Source: Baylisascaris procyonis (Eukaryota; Nematoda; Chromadorea; Rhabditida; Ascarididae). Taken from it: a stretch of 64,000 nt of DNA. Below, in pieces: positions 37,701 through 53,530 of this stretch. Positions within the stretch are counted from its first letter, which is position 1. Every line of letters begins with the position of its first letter. The stretch spans positions 124,001 through 188,000 of the forward strand of contig JAZARR010000284.1 in the NCBI GenBank assembly GCA_037389465.1. The letters are read 5' to 3'. The position numbers and the translations under genes were made by a program. The notes beneath the pieces were generated by a model that was given only the letters and a program-made list of their open reading frames with translations, had not been told where the DNA came from and made no database searches.

Positions 37701-40700
37701 TCATCATGTTTTGTGAACTACTCGCCACTTATAGGCATCTAGTTGACACAAACAACCGTTGAATTCACCGCAATATCATCATGTTTTGTGAACTACACGC
37801 CACTTATAGGCATCTAGTTGACACAAACAACGTTGAATTCACCGCAATATCATCATGTTTTGTGAACTACTCGCCACTTATAGGCATCTAGTTGACACAA
37901 ACAACCGTTGAGTTCACCGCAATATCGTCATGTTTTGTGAACTACTCGCCACTTATAGGCATCTAGTTGACACGAACAACCTTGAATTCACCGCAATATC
38001 ATCATGTTTTGTGAACTACATGCCACTTATAGGCATCTAGTTGACACAAACAACCGTTGAATTCACAGCAATATCATCATGTTTTGTGAACTACTCGCCA
38101 CTTATAGGCATCTAGTTGACACGAACAACCTTGAATTCACCGCAATATCATCATGTTTTGTGAACTACTCGCCACTTATAGGCATCTAGTTGACACAAAC
38201 AACCGTTGAATTCACAGCAATATCATCATGTTTTGTGAACTACTCGCCACTTATAGGCATCTAGTTGACACGAACAACCTTGAATTCACCGCAATATCAT
38301 CATGTTTTGTGAACTACTCGCCACTTATAGGCATCTAGTTGACACAAACAACCGTTGAATTCACCGCAATATCATCATGTTTTGTGAACTACTCGCCACT
38401 TATAGGCATCTAGTTGACACAAACAACCGTTGAATTCACCGCAATATCATCATGTTTTGTGAACTACTCGCCACTTATAGGCATCTAGTTGACACAAACA
38501 ACCGTTGAATTCACCGCAATATCATCATGTTTTGTGAACTACTCGCCACTTATAGGCATCTAGTTGACACAAACAACGTTGAATTCACCGCAATATCATC
38601 ATGTTTTGTGAACTACTCGCCACTTATAGGCATCTAGTTGACACAAACAACCGTTGAATTCACCGCAATATCATCATGTTTTGTGAACTACTCGCCACTT
38701 ATAGGCATCTAGTTGACACGAACAACCTTGAATTCACAGCAATATCATCATGTTTTGTGAACTACTCGCAACTTATAGGCATCTAGTTGACACAAACAAC
38801 CTTGAATTCACCGCAATATCATCATGTTTTGTGAACTACTCGCCACTTATAGGCATCTAGTTGACACAAACAACCGTTGAATTCACCGCAATATCATCAT
38901 GTTTTGTGAACTACTCGCCACTTATAGGCATCTAGTTGACACAAACAAACGTTGAATTCACCGCAATATCATCATGTTTTGTGAACTACTCGCCACTTAT
39001 AGGCATCTAGTTGACACAAACAACCGTTGAATTCACCGCAATATCATCATGTTTTGTGAACTACTCGCCACTTATAGGCATCTAGTTGACACAAACAACC
39101 GTTGAATTCACCGCAATATCATCATGTTTTGTGAACTACTCGCAACTTATAGGCATCTAGTTGACACGAACAACCTTGAATTCACCGCAATACCATCATA
39201 TTTTCTGAACTACTCGCCACTTATAGGCATCTAGTTGACACAAACAACCGTTGAATTCACCGCAATATCGTCATGTTTTGTGAACTACTCGCCACTTATA
39301 GGCATCTAGTTGACACAAACAACGTTGAATTCACCGCAATATCATCATGTTTTGTGAACTACTCGCCACTTATAGGATCTAGTTGACACAAACAACCGTT
39401 GAATTCACCGCAATATCTTCATGTTTTGTGAACTACTCGCCACTTATAGGCATCTAGTTGACACGAACAACCTTGAATTCACAGCAATATCATCATGTTT
39501 TGTGAACTACTCGCCACTTATAGGCATCTAGTTGACACAAACAACCGTTAAATTCAGCGCAATATCATCATGTTTTGTGAACTACTCGCCACTTATAGGC
39601 ATCTAGTTGACACAAACAACCTTGAATTCACAGCAATATCATCATGTTTTGTGAACTACTCGCCACTTATAGGCATCTAGTTGACACAAACAACCTTGAA
39701 TTCACCGCAATATCATCATGTTTTGTGAACTACTCGCCACTTATAGGCATCTAGTTGACACAAACAACCGTTGAATTCACCGCAATATCGTCATGTTTTG
39801 TGAACTACTCGTCACTTATAGGCATCTGGTTGACACAAAGAAACGCTGAGTTCACCGCAATATCTTCATGTTTTGTGAACTACTCGCCACTTATAGGCAT
39901 CTAATTGACACAAACAACCGTTGAATTCACCGCAATATCATCATGTTTTGTGAACTACCCGCCACTTATAGGCATCTAGTTGACACAAACAACCGTTGAA
40001 TTCACCGCAATATCATCATGTTTTGTGAACTACTCGCCACTTATAGGCATCTAGTTGACACGAACAACCTTGAATTCACCGCAATATCATCATGTTTTGT
40101 GAACTACTCGCCACTTATAGGCATCTAGTTGACACAAACAACCGTTGAATTCACCGCAATATCATCATGTTTTGTGAACTACTCGCCACTTATAGGCATC
40201 TAGTTGACACAAACAACGTTGAATTCACCGCAATATCATCATGTTTTGTGAACTACTCGCCACTTATAGGCATCTAGTTGACACAAACAACCGTTGAATT
40301 CACCGCAATATCGTCATGTTTTGTGAACTACTCGCAACTTATAGGCATCTAGTTGACACGAACAACCTTGAATTCACAGCAATATCATCATGTTTTGTGA
40401 ACTACTCGCCACTTATAGGCATCTAGTTGACACAAACAACCGTTGAATTCACCGCAATATCATCATGTTTTGTGAACTACTCGCAACTTATAGGCATCTA
40501 GTTGACACGAACAACCTTGAATTCACCGCAATATCATCATATTTTGTGAACTACTCGCCACTTATAGGCATCTAGTTGACACAAACAACCGTTGAATTCA
40601 CCGCAATATCATCATGTTTTGTGAACTACTCGCCACTTATAGGCATCTAGTTGACACAAACAACGTTGAATTCACCGCAATATCATCATGTTTTGTGAAC

Positions 40701-42648
40701 TACTCGCCACTTATAGGCATCTAGTTGACACAAACAACCGTTGAATTCACCGCAATATCATCATGTTTTGTGAACTACACGCAACTTATAGGCATCTAGT
40801 TGACACGAACAACCTTGAATTCACAGCAATATCATCATGTTTTGTGAACTACTCGCCACTTATAGGCATCTAGTTGACACAAACAACCGTTGAATTCACC
40901 GCAATATCATCATGTTTTGTGAACTACTCGCCACTTATAGGCATCTAGTTGACACAAACAACGCTGAATTCACCGCAATATCATCATGTTTTGTGAACTA
41001 CTCGCCACTTATAGGCATCTAGTTGACACAAACAACCGTTGAATTCACCGCAATATCATCATGTTTTGTGAACTACACGCAACTTATAGGCATCTAGTTG
41101 ACACGAACAACCTTGAATTCACCGCAATATCATCATGCTTTGTGAACTACTCGCCACTTATAGGCATCTAGTTGACACAAACAACCGTTGAATTCACCGC
41201 AATATCATCATGTTTTGTGAACTACTCGCAACTTATAGGCATCTAGTTGACACGAACAACCTTGAATTCACAGCAATATCATCATGTTTTGTGAACTACT
41301 CGCCACTTATAGGCATCTAGTTGACACAAACAACCGTTGAATTCACCGCAATATCATCATGTTTTGTGAACTACTCGCCACTTATAGGCATCTAGTTGAC
41401 ACGAACAACCTTGAATTCACCGCAATATCATCATGTTTTGTGAACTACTCGCCACTTATAGGCATCTAGTTGACACAAACAACCGTTGAATTCACCGCAA
41501 TATCATCATGTTTTGTGAACTACTCGCCACTTTAGGCATCTAGTTGACACAAACAACGCTGAATTCACCGCAATATCATCATGTTTTGTGAACTACTCGC
41601 CACTTATAGGCATCTAGTTGACACAAACAACCGTTGAGTTCACCGCAATATCGTCATGTTTTGTGAACTACTCGCCACTTATAGGCATCTAGTTGACACG
41701 AACAACCTTGAATTCACAGGAATATCATCATGTTTTGTGAACTACTCGCCACTTACAGGCATCTAGTTGACACAAACAACCGTTGAATTCACCGCAATAT
41801 CATCATGTTTTGTGAACTACTCGCCACTTATAGGCATCTAGTTGACACAAACAACGTTGAATTCACCGCAATATCATCATGTTTTGTGAACTACTCGCCA
41901 CTTATAGGCATCTAGTTGACACAAACAACCGTTGAATTCACCGCAATATCGTCATGTTTTGTGAACTACTCGCAACTTATAGGCATCTAGTTGACACGAA
42001 CAACCTTGAATTCACAGCAATATCATCATATTTTGTGAACTACTCGCCACTTATAGGCATCTAGTTGACACAAACAACCGTTGAATTCACCGCAATATCA
42101 TCATGTTTTGTGAACTACTCGCCACTTATAGGCATCTAGTTGACACGAACAACCTTGAATTCACAGCAATATCATCATGTTTTGTGAACTACTCGCCACT
42201 TATAGGCATCTAGTTGACACAAACAACCGTTGAATTCACCGCAATATCATCATGTTTTGTGAACTACTCGCCACTTATAGGCATCTAGTTGACACAAACA
42301 AACGCTGAGTTCACCGCAATATCATCATGTTTTGTGAACTACTCGCCACTTATAGGCATCTAGTTGACACAAACAACCGTTGAATTCACCGCAATATCAT
42401 CATGTTTTGTGAACTACTCGCCACTTATAGGCATCTAGTTGACACAAACAACCGTTGAATTCACCGCAATATCGTCATGTTTTGTGAACTACTCGCAACT
42501 TATAGGCATCTAGTTGACACGAACAACCTTGAATTCACCGCAATATCATCATGTTTTGTGAACTACTCGCCACTTATAGGCATCTAGTTGACACAAACAA
42601 CCGTTGAATTCACCGCAATATCGTCATGTTTTGTGAACTACTCGCCAC

Positions 42649-43543
42649 TTTAGTCGTCTGGTTGACACAAAGAACGCTGAGTTCACCGCAATATCATCAT
42701 GTTTTGTGAACTACTCGCCACTTATAGGCATCTAGTTGACACAAACAACCGTTGAATTCACCGCAATATCGTCATGTTTTGTGAACTACTCGCAACTTAT
42801 AGGCATCTAGTTGACACGAACAACCTTGAATTCACAGCAATATCATCATGTTTTGTGAACTACTCGCAACTTATAGGCATCTAGTTGACACAAACAACCG
42901 TTGAATTCACCGCAATATCGTCATGTTTTGTGAACTACTCGCCACTTATAGGCATCTAGTTGACACAAACAACCGTTGAATTCACCGCAATATCATCATG
43001 TTTTGTGAACTACTCGCCACTTATAGGCATCTAGTTGACACAAACAACCGTTGAATTCACCGCAATATCATCATGTTTTGTGAACTACTCGCCACTTATA
43101 GGCATCTAGTTGACACGAACAACCTTGAATTCACCGCAATATCATCATGTTTTGTGAACTACTCGCCACTTATAGGCATCTAGTTGACACAAACAACCGT
43201 TGAATTCACCGCAATATCATCATGTTTTGTGAACTACTCGCCACTTATAGGCATCTAGTTGACACAAACAACCGTTGAATTCACCGCAATATCATCATGT
43301 TTTGTGAACTACTCGCCACTTATAGGCATCTAGTTGACACAAACAACCGTTGAATTCACCGCAATATCATCATGTTTTGTGAACTACTCGCAACTTATAG
43401 GCATCTAGTTGACACGAACAACCTTGAATTCACCGCAATATCATCATGTTTTGTGAACTACTCGCCACTTATAGGCATCTAGTTGACACAAACAACCGTT
43501 GAATTCACCGCAATATCGTCATGTTTTGTGAACTACTCGCCAC
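42649..43543 (+). repeat. Higher-order block of 895 bp bounded by C-type monomers
   Basis: TTTAGTCGTCTGG at 42649 and 43544 is again 12 monomers apart, as at 30868/31762. The inner variant order differs in part, so this is the same size class rather than a direct copy. Confidence 0.6.
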
Positions 43544-46500
43544 TTTAGTCGTCTGGTTGACACAAAGAACGCTGAGTTCACCGCAATATCATCATGTTTT
43601 GTGAACTACTCGCCACTTATAGGCATCTAGTTGACACAAACAACCGTTGAATTCACCGCAATATCGTCATCATGTTTTGTGAACTACTCGCAACTTATAG
43701 GCATCTAGTTGACACAAACAACCTTGAATTCACAGCAATATCATCATGTTTTGTGAACTACTCGCCACTTATAGGCATCTAGTTGACACAAACAACCGTT
43801 GAATTCACCGCAATATCATCATGTTTTGTGAACTACTCGCCACTTATAGGCATCTAGTTGACACAAACAACCGTTGAATTCACCGCAATATCATCATGTT
43901 TTGTGAACTACTCGCCACTTATAGGCATCTAGTTGACACAAACAACCGTTGAATTCACCGCAATATCGTCATGTTTTGTGAACTACTCGCCACTTACAGG
44001 CATCTAGTTGACACGAACAACCTTGAATTCACCGCAATATCATCATGTTTTGTGAACTACTCGCCACTTATAGGCATCTAGTTGACACAAACAACCGTTG
44101 AATTCACAGCAATATCATCATGTTTTGTGAACTACTCGCCACTTATAGGCATCTAGTTGACACAAACAACCGTTGAATTCACCGCAATATCATCATGTTT
44201 TGTGAACTACTCGCCACTTATAGGCATCTAGTTGACACAAACAACCGTTGAATTCACCGCAATATCATCATGTTTTGTGAACTACTCGCAACTTATAGGC
44301 ATCTAGTTGACACGAACAACCTTGAATTCACCGCAATATCTTCATGTTTTGTGAACTACTCGCCACTTATAGGCATCTAGTTGACACAAACAACCGTTGA
44401 ATTCACAGCAATATCATCATGTTTTGTGAACTACTCGCCACTTATAGGCATCTAGTTGACACGAACAACCTTGAATTCACCGCAATATCATCATGTTTTG
44501 TGAACTACTCGCCACTTATAGGCATCTAGTTGACACAAACAACCGTTGAATTCACCGCAATATCATCATGTTTTGTGAACTACTCGCCACTTATAGGCAT
44601 CTAGTTGACACAAACAACCGTTGAATTCACCGCAATATCGTCATGTTTTGTGAACTACTCGCAACTTATAGGCATCTAGTTGACACGAACAACCTTGAAT
44701 TCACAGCAATATCATCATGTTTTGTGAACTACTCGCCACTTATAGGCATCTAGTTGACACAAACAACCGTTGAATTCACAGCAATATCATCATGTTTTGT
44801 GAACTACTCGCCACTTATAGGCATCTAGTTGACACGAACAACCTTGAATTCACCGCAATATCATCATGTTTTGTGAACTACTCGCCACTTATAGGCATCT
44901 AGTTGACACAAACAACCGTTGAATTCACAGCAATATCATCATGTTTTGTGAACTACTCGCCACTTATAGGCATCTAGTTGACACAAACAACCGTTGAATT
45001 CACCGCAATATCATCATGTTTTGTGAACTACTCGCCACTTATAGGCATCTAGTTGACACGAACAACCTTGAATTCACCGCAATATCATCATGTTTTGTGA
45101 ACTACTCGCCACTTATAGGCATCTAGTTGACACAAACAACCGTTGAATTCACCGCAATATCATCATGTTTTGTGAACTACTCGCCACTTTAGGCATCTAG
45201 TTGACACAAACAACGTTGAATTCACCGCAATATCATCATGTTTTGTGAACTACTCGCCACTTATAGGCATCTAGTTGACACAAACAACCGTTGAATTCAC
45301 CGCAATATCGTCATGTTTTGTGAACTACTCGCAACTTATAGGCATCTAGTTGACACGAACAACCTTGAATTCACAGCAATATCATCATGTTTTGTGAACT
45401 ACTCGCCACTTATAGGCATCTAGTTGACACAAACAACCGTTGAATTCACAGCAATATCATCATGTTTTGTGAACTACTCGCAACTTATAGGCATCTAGTT
45501 GACACGAACAACCTTGAATTCACCGCAATATCATCATATTTTGTGAACTACTCGCCACTTATAGGCATCTAGTTGACACAAACAACCGTTGAATTCACCG
45601 CAATATCATCATGTTTTGTGAACTACTCGCCACTTATAGGCATCTAGTTGACACAAACAACGTTGAATTCACCGCAATATCATCATGTTTTGTGAACTAC
45701 TCGCCACTTATAGGCATCTAGTTGACACAAACAACCGTTGAATTCACCGCAATATCGTCATGTTTTGTGAACTACTCGCAACTTATAGGCATCTAGTTGA
45801 CACGAACAACCTTGAATTCACAGCAATATCATCATGTTTTGTGAACTACTCGCCACTTATAGGCATCTAGTTGACACAAACAACCGTTGAATTCACAGCA
45901 ATATCATCATGTTTTGTGAACTACTCGCAACTTATAGGCATCTAGTTGACACGAACAACCTTGAATTCACCGCAATATCATCATGTTTTGTGAACTACTC
46001 GCCACTTATAGGCATCTAGTTGACACAAACAACCGTTGAATTCACAGCAATATCATCATGTTTTGTGAACTACTCGCAACTTATAGGCATCTAGTTGACA
46101 CAAACAACCGTTGAATTCACCGCAATATCATCATGTTTTGTGAACTACTCGCCACTTATAGGCATCTAGTTGACACAAACAACCGTTGAATTCACCGCAA
46201 TATCATCATGTTTTGTGAACTACTCGCAACTTATAGGCATCTAGTTGACACGAACAACCTTGAATTCACCGCAATATCATCATGTTTTGTGAACTACTCG
46301 CCACTTATAGGCATCTAGTTGACACAAACAACCGTTGAATTCACCGCAATATCATCATGTTTTGTGAACTACTCGCCACTTTAGTCATCTGGTTGACACA
46401 AACAACGTTGAATTCACCGCAATATCATCATGTTTTGTGAACTACTCGATTATAGGCATCTAGTTGACACAAACAACCGTTGAATTCACAGCAATATCAT

Positions 46501-46892
46501 CATGTTTTGTGAACTACTCGCCACTTATAGGCATCTAGTTGACACAAACAACCGTTGAATTCACCGCAATATCGTCATGTTTTGTGAACTACTCGCAACT
46601 TATAGGCATCTAGTTGACACGAACAACCTTGAATTCACCGCAATATCATCATGTTTTGTGAACTACTCGCCACTTATAGGCATCTAGTTGACACAAACAA
46701 CCGTTGAATTCACCGCAATATCATCATGTTTTGTGAACTACTCGCCACTTATAGGCATCTAGTTGACACGAACAACCTTGAATTCACCGCAATATCATCA
46801 TGTTTTGTGAACTACTCGCCACTTATAGGCATCTAGTTGACACAAACAACCGTTGAATTCACCGCAATATCATCATGTTTTGTGAACTACTC

Positions 46893-48231
46893 GTTGCCAA
46901 TAGGCATCTAGTTCACACAAACAACCGTTGAATTCACCGCAATATCGTCATCTTTTGTGAACTACTCGCAACTTATAGGCATCTAGTTGACACGAACAAC
47001 CTTGAATTCACAGCAATATCATCATGTTTTGTGAACTACTCGCCACTTATAGGCATCTAGTTGACACAAACAACCGTTGAATTCACAGCAATATCATCAT
47101 CTTTTGTGAACTACTCGCAACTTATAGGCATCTAGTTGACACGAACAACCTTGAATTCACCGCAATATCATCATGTTTTGTGAACTACTCGCCACTTATA
47201 GGCATCTAGTTGACACAAACAACCGTTGAATTCACAGCAATATCATCATGTTTTGTGAACTACTCGCCACTTATAGGCATCTAGTTGACACAAACAACCG
47301 TTGAATTCACAGCAATATCATCATGTTTTGTGAACTACTCGCCACTTATAGGCATCTAGTTGACACGAACAACCTTGAATTCACCGCAATATCATCATAT
47401 TTTGTGAACTACTCGCCACTTATAGGCATCTAGTTGACACAAACAACCGTTGAATTCGCCGCAATATCGTCATGTTTTGTGAACTACTCGCCACTTTAGT
47501 CGTCTGGTTGACACAAAGAACGCTGAGTTCACCGCAATATCATCATGTTTTGTGAACTACTCGTTGCCAATAGGCATCTAGTTCACACAAACAACCGTTG
47601 AATTCACCGCAATATCGTCATGTTTTGTGAACTACTCGCAACTTATAGGCATCTAGTTGACACGAACAACCTTGAATTCACAGCAATATCATCATGTTTT
47701 GTGAACTACTCGCCACTTATAGGCATCTAGTTGACACAAACAACCGTTGAATTCACAGCAATATCATCATGTTTTGTGAACTACTCGCAACTTATAGGCA
47801 TCTAGTTGACACGAACAACCTTGAATTCACCGCAATATCATCATGTTTTGTGAACTACTCGCCACTTATAGGCATCTAGTTGACACAAACAACCGTTGAA
47901 TTCACAGCAATATCATCATGTTTTGTGAACTACTCGCAACTTATAGGCATCTAGTTGACACAAACAACCGTTGAATTCACCGCAATATCATCATGTTTTG
48001 TGAACTACTCGCCACTTATAGGCATCTAGTTGACACAAACAACCGTTGAGTTCACCGCAATATCGTCATGTTTTGTGAACTACTCGCAACTTATAGGCAT
48101 CTAGTTGACACGAACAACCTTGAATTCACCGCAATATCATCATGTTTTGTGAACTACTCGCCACTTATAGGCATCTAGTTGACACAAACAACCGTTGAAT
48201 TCACCCCAATATCATCATGCTTTGTGAACTA
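46893..48231 (+). repeat. Higher-order block of about 670 bp (9 monomers)
   Basis: The unusual string GTTGCCAATAGGCATCTAGT followed by TCACAC (G changed to C in the usual GTTGACAC) occurs at 46892 and again at 47562, exactly 670 bp apart, which is nine monomers. The monomers that follow each copy show the same order of link and CACAGC/CACCGC variants at first. The sharing of several rare changes indicates block duplication. Confidence 0.7.
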
Positions 48232-48239
48232 CTCGCCAC

Positions 48240-51200
48240 TTTAGTCATCTGGTTGACACAAAGAACGCTGAGTTCACCGCAATATCATCATTTTTTGTGA
48301 ACTACTCGATGTCAATAGGCATCTTGTTGACACTAACAACCGTTGAATTCACAGCAATATCATCATGTTTTGTGAACTACTCGCCACTTATAGGCATCTA
48401 GTTGACACAAACAACCGTTGAATTCACCGCAATATCATCATGTTTTGTGAACTACTCGCCACTTATAGGCATCTAGTTGACACAAACAACCGTTGAATTC
48501 ACAGCAATATCATCATGTTTTGTGAACTACTCGCCACTTATAGGCATCCAGTTGACACGAACAACCTTGAATTCACCGCAATATCATCATGTTTTCTGAA
48601 CTACTCGCCACTTATAGGCATCTAGTTGACACAAACAACCGTTGAATTCACCGCAATATCATCATGTTTTGTGAACTACTCGCAACTTATAGGCATCTAG
48701 TTGACACGAACAACCTTGAATTCACAGGAATATCATCATGTTTTGTGAACTACTCGCCACTTATAGGCATCTAGTTGACACAAACAACCGTTGAATTCAC
48801 AGCAATATCATCATGTTTTGTGAACTACTCGCCACTTATAGGCATCTAGTTGACACAAACAACCGTTGAATTCACAGCAATATCATCATGTTTTGTGAAC
48901 TACTCGCCACTTATAGGCATCTAGTTGACACAAACAACCGTTGAATTCACCGCAATATCGTCATGTTTTGTGAACTACTCGCAACTTATAGGCATCTAGT
49001 TGACACGAACAACCTTGAATTCACAGCAATATCATCATGTTTTGTGAACTACTCGCCACTTATAGGCATCTAGTTGACACAAACAACCGTTGAATTCACA
49101 GCAATATCATCATGTTTTGTGAACTACTCGCCACTTATAGGCATCTAGTTGACACAAACAACCGTTGAATTCACCGCAATATCATCATGTTTTGTGAACT
49201 ACTCGCAACTTATAGGCATCTAGTTGACACAAACAACCTTGAATTCACCGCAATATCATCATGTTTTGTGAACTACTCGCCACTTATAGGCATCTAGTTG
49301 ACACAAACAACCGTTGAATTCACCGCAATATCATCATGTTTTGTGAACTACTCGCCACTTATAGGCATCTGGTTGACACAAACAACCGCTGAATTCACCG
49401 CAATATCATCATGTTTTGTGAACTACTCGATGCCAATAGGCATCTAGTTGACACAAACAACCGTTGAATTCACCGCAACATCATCATGTTTTGTGAACTA
49501 CTCGCCACTTATAGTGATCTAGTTGACACAAACAACCGTTCAATTCACAGCAATATCATCATCTTTTGTGAACTACTCGCAACTTATAGGCATCTAGTTG
49601 ACACCAACAACCTTGAATTCACCGCAATATCATCATGTTTTGTGAACTACTCGCCACTTATAGGCATCTAGTTGACACAAACAACCGTTGAATTCACAGC
49701 AATATCATCATGTTTTGTGAACTACTCGCCACTTATAGGCATCTAGTTGACACGAACAACCTTGAATTCACCGCAATATCATCATGTTTTGTGAACTACT
49801 CGCAACTTATAGGCATCTAGTTGACACGAACAACCTTGAATTCACCGCAATATCATCATGTTTTGTGAACTACTCGCCACTTATAGGCATCTAGTTGACA
49901 CAAACAACCGTTGAATTCACAGCAATATCATCATGTTTTGTGAACTACTCGCCACTTATAGGCATCTAGTTGACACAAACAACCGTTGAATTCACCGCAA
50001 TATCGTCATGTTTTGTGAACTACTCGCAACTTATAGGCATCTAGTTGACACGAACAACCTTGAATTCACCGCAATATCTTCATGTTTTGTGAACTACTCG
50101 CCACTTATAGGCATCTAGTTGACACAAACAACCGTTGAATTCACCGCAATATCATCATGTTTTGTGAACTACTCGCCACTTTAGTCATCTGGTTGACACA
50201 AACAACGCTGAGCTCACCGCAATATCATCATGTTTTGTGAACTACTCGATGTCATAGGCATCTAGTTGACACAAACAACCGTTGAATTCACAGCAATATC
50301 ATCATGTTTTGTGAACTACTCGCCACTTATAGGCATCTAGTTGACACAAACAACCGTTGAATTCACCGCAATATCATCATGTTTTGTGAACTACTCGCCA
50401 CTTATAGGCATCTAGTTGACACAAACAACCGTTGAATTCACAGCAATATCATCATGTTTTGTGAACTACTCGCCACTTAGAGGCATCTAGTTGACACGAA
50501 CAACCTTGAATTCACCGCAATATCTTCATGTTTTGTGAACTGCTCGCCACTAATAGGCATCTAGTTGACACAAACAACCGTTGAATTCACCGCAATATCA
50601 TCATGTTTTGTGAACTACTCGCAAATTATAGGCATCTAGTTGACACGAACAACCTTGAATTCACAGGAATATCATCATATTTTGTGAGCTACTCGCCACT
50701 TACAGGCATCTAGTTGACACAAACAACCGTTGAATTCACAGCAATATCATCATGTTTTGTGAACTACTCGCCACTTATAGGCATCTAGTTGACACAAACA
50801 ACCGTTGAATTCACAGCAATATCATCATGTTTTGTGAACTACTCGCCACTTATAGGCATCTAGTTGACACAAACAACCGTTGAATTCACCGCAATATCAT
50901 CATGTTTTGTGAACTACTCGCCACTTATAGGCATCTAGTTGACACGAACAACCTTGAATTCACCGCAATATCATCATATTTTGTCAGCTACTCGCCACTT
51001 ATAGGCATCTAGTTGACACAAACAACCGTTGAATTCACAGCAATATCATCATGTTTTGTGAACTACTCGCCACTTATAGGCATCTAGTTGACACAAACAA
51101 CCGTTGAATTCACCGCAATATCGTCATGTTTTGTGAACTACTCGCAACTTATAGGCATCTAGTTGACACGAACAACCTTGAATTCACCGCAATATCTTCA

Positions 51201-53530
51201 TGTTTTGTGAACTACTCGCCACTTATAGGCATCTAGTTGACACAAACAACCGTTGAATTCACCGCAATATCATCATGTTTTGTGAACTACTCGCCACTTT
51301 AGTCATCTGGTTGACACAAAGAACGCTGAGTTCACCGCAATATCATCATTTTTTGTGAACTACTCGATGTCAATAGGCATCTTGTTGACACTAACAACCG
51401 TTGAATTCACAGCAATATCATCATGTTTTGTGAACTACTCGCCACTTATAGGCATCTAGTTGACACAAACAACCGTTGAATTCACCGCAATATCGTCATG
51501 TTTTGTGAACTACTCGCCACTTATAGGCATCTAGTTGACACAAACAACCGTTGAATTCACAGCAATATCATCATGTTTTGTGAACTACTCGCCACTTATA
51601 GGCATCTAGTTGACACAAACAACCGTTGAATTCACCGCAATATCGTCATGTTTTGTGAACTACTCGCCACTTATAGGCATCTAGTTGACACGAACAACCT
51701 TGAATTCACCGCAATATCATCATGTTTTGTGAACTACTCGCCACTTATAGGCATCTAGTTGACACAAACAACCGTTGAATTCACCGCAATATCATCATGT
51801 TTTGTGAACTACTCGCAACTTATAGGCATCTAGTTGACACGAACAACCTTGAATTCACAGCAATATCATCATGTTTTGTGAACTACTCGCCACTTATAGG
51901 CATCTAGTTGACACAAACAACCGTTGAATTCACAGCAATATCATCATGTTTTGTGAACTACTCGCCACTTATAGGCATCTAGTTGACACAAACAACCGTT
52001 GAATTCACAGCAATATCATCATGTTTTGTGAACTACTCGCCACTTATAGGCATCTAGTTGACACAAACAACCGTTGAATTCACCGCAATATCGTCATGTT
52101 TTGTGAACTACTCGCAACTTATAGGCATCTAGTTGACACGAACAACCTTGAATTCACAGGAATATCATCATATTTTGTGAACTACTCGCCACTTACAGGC
52201 ATCTAGTTGACACAAACAACCGTTGAATTCACCGCAATATCATCATGTTTTGTGAACTACTCGCCACTTATAGGCATCTAGTTGACACAAACAACCGTTG
52301 AATTCACCGCAATATCGTCATGTTTTGTGAACTACTCGCCACTTATAGGCATCTAGTTGACACAAACAACCGTTGAATTCACAGCAATATCATCATGTTT
52401 TGTGAACTACTCGCCACTTATAGGCATCTAGTTGACACAAACAACCGTTGAATTCACCGCAATATCATCATGTTTTGTGAACTACTCGCCACTTATAGGC
52501 ATCTAGTTGACACGAACAACCTTGAATTCACCGCAATATCATCATGTTTTGTGAACTACTCGCCACTTATAGGCATCTAGTTGACACAAACAACCGTTGA
52601 ATTCACCGCAATATCATCATGTTTTGTGAACTACTCGCCACTTATAGGCATCTAGTTGACACAAACAACCGTTGAATTCACCGCAATATCATCATGTTTT
52701 GTGAACTACTCGCAACTTATAGGCATCTAGTTGACACGAACAACCTTGAATTCACCGCAATATCATCATGTTTTGTGAACTACTCGCCACTTATAGGCAT
52801 CTAGTTGACACAAACAACCGTTGAATTCACAGCAATATCATCATGTTTTGTGAACTACTCGCCACTTATAGGCATCTAGTTGACACGAACAACCTTGAAT
52901 TCACAGGAATATCATCATATTTTGTGAACTACTCGCCACTTATAGGCATCTAGTTGACACAAACAACCGTTGAATTCACAGCAATATCATCATGTTTTGT
53001 GAACTACTCGCCACTTATAGGCATCTAGTTGACACAAACAACCGTTGAATTCACCGCAATATCGTCATGTTTTGTGAACTACTCGCAGCTTATAGGCATC
53101 TAGTTGACACGAACAACCTTGAATTCACAGGAATATCATCATGTTTTGTGAACTACTCGCCACTTACAGGCATCTAGTTGACACAAACAACCGTTGAATT
53201 CACCGCAATATCATCATGTTTTGTGAACTACTCGCCACTTATAGGCATCTAGTTGACACAAACAACCGTTGAGTTCACCGCAATATCATCATGTTTTGTG
53301 AACTACTCGCAACTTATAGGCATCTAGTTGACACGAACAACCTTGAATTCACCGCAATATCTTCATGTTTTGTGAACTACTCGCCACTTTAGTCATCTGG
53401 TTGACACAAAGAACGCTGAGTTCACCGCAATATCATCATTTTTTGTGAACTACTCGATGTCAATAGGCATCTTGTTGACACTAACAACCGTTGAATTCAC
53501 AGCAATATCATCATGTTTTGTGAACTACTC
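48240..53530 (+). repeat. Three linked copies of a diverged monomer pair
   Basis: At 48240, 51298 and 53388 the same run of rare variants occurs: TTTAGTCATCTGG, then ACAAAGAACGCTGAGTTC, then CATCATTTTTTGTG, then CTCGATGTCAATAGGCATCT and TGTTGACACTAAC. The copies are 3058 and 2090 bp apart (41 and 28 monomers). Two weaker relatives lie at 49428 (CGATGCCAATAGG) and 50248 (CGATGTCATAGG). The linked changes show that the pair was copied as a block. Confidence 0.75.
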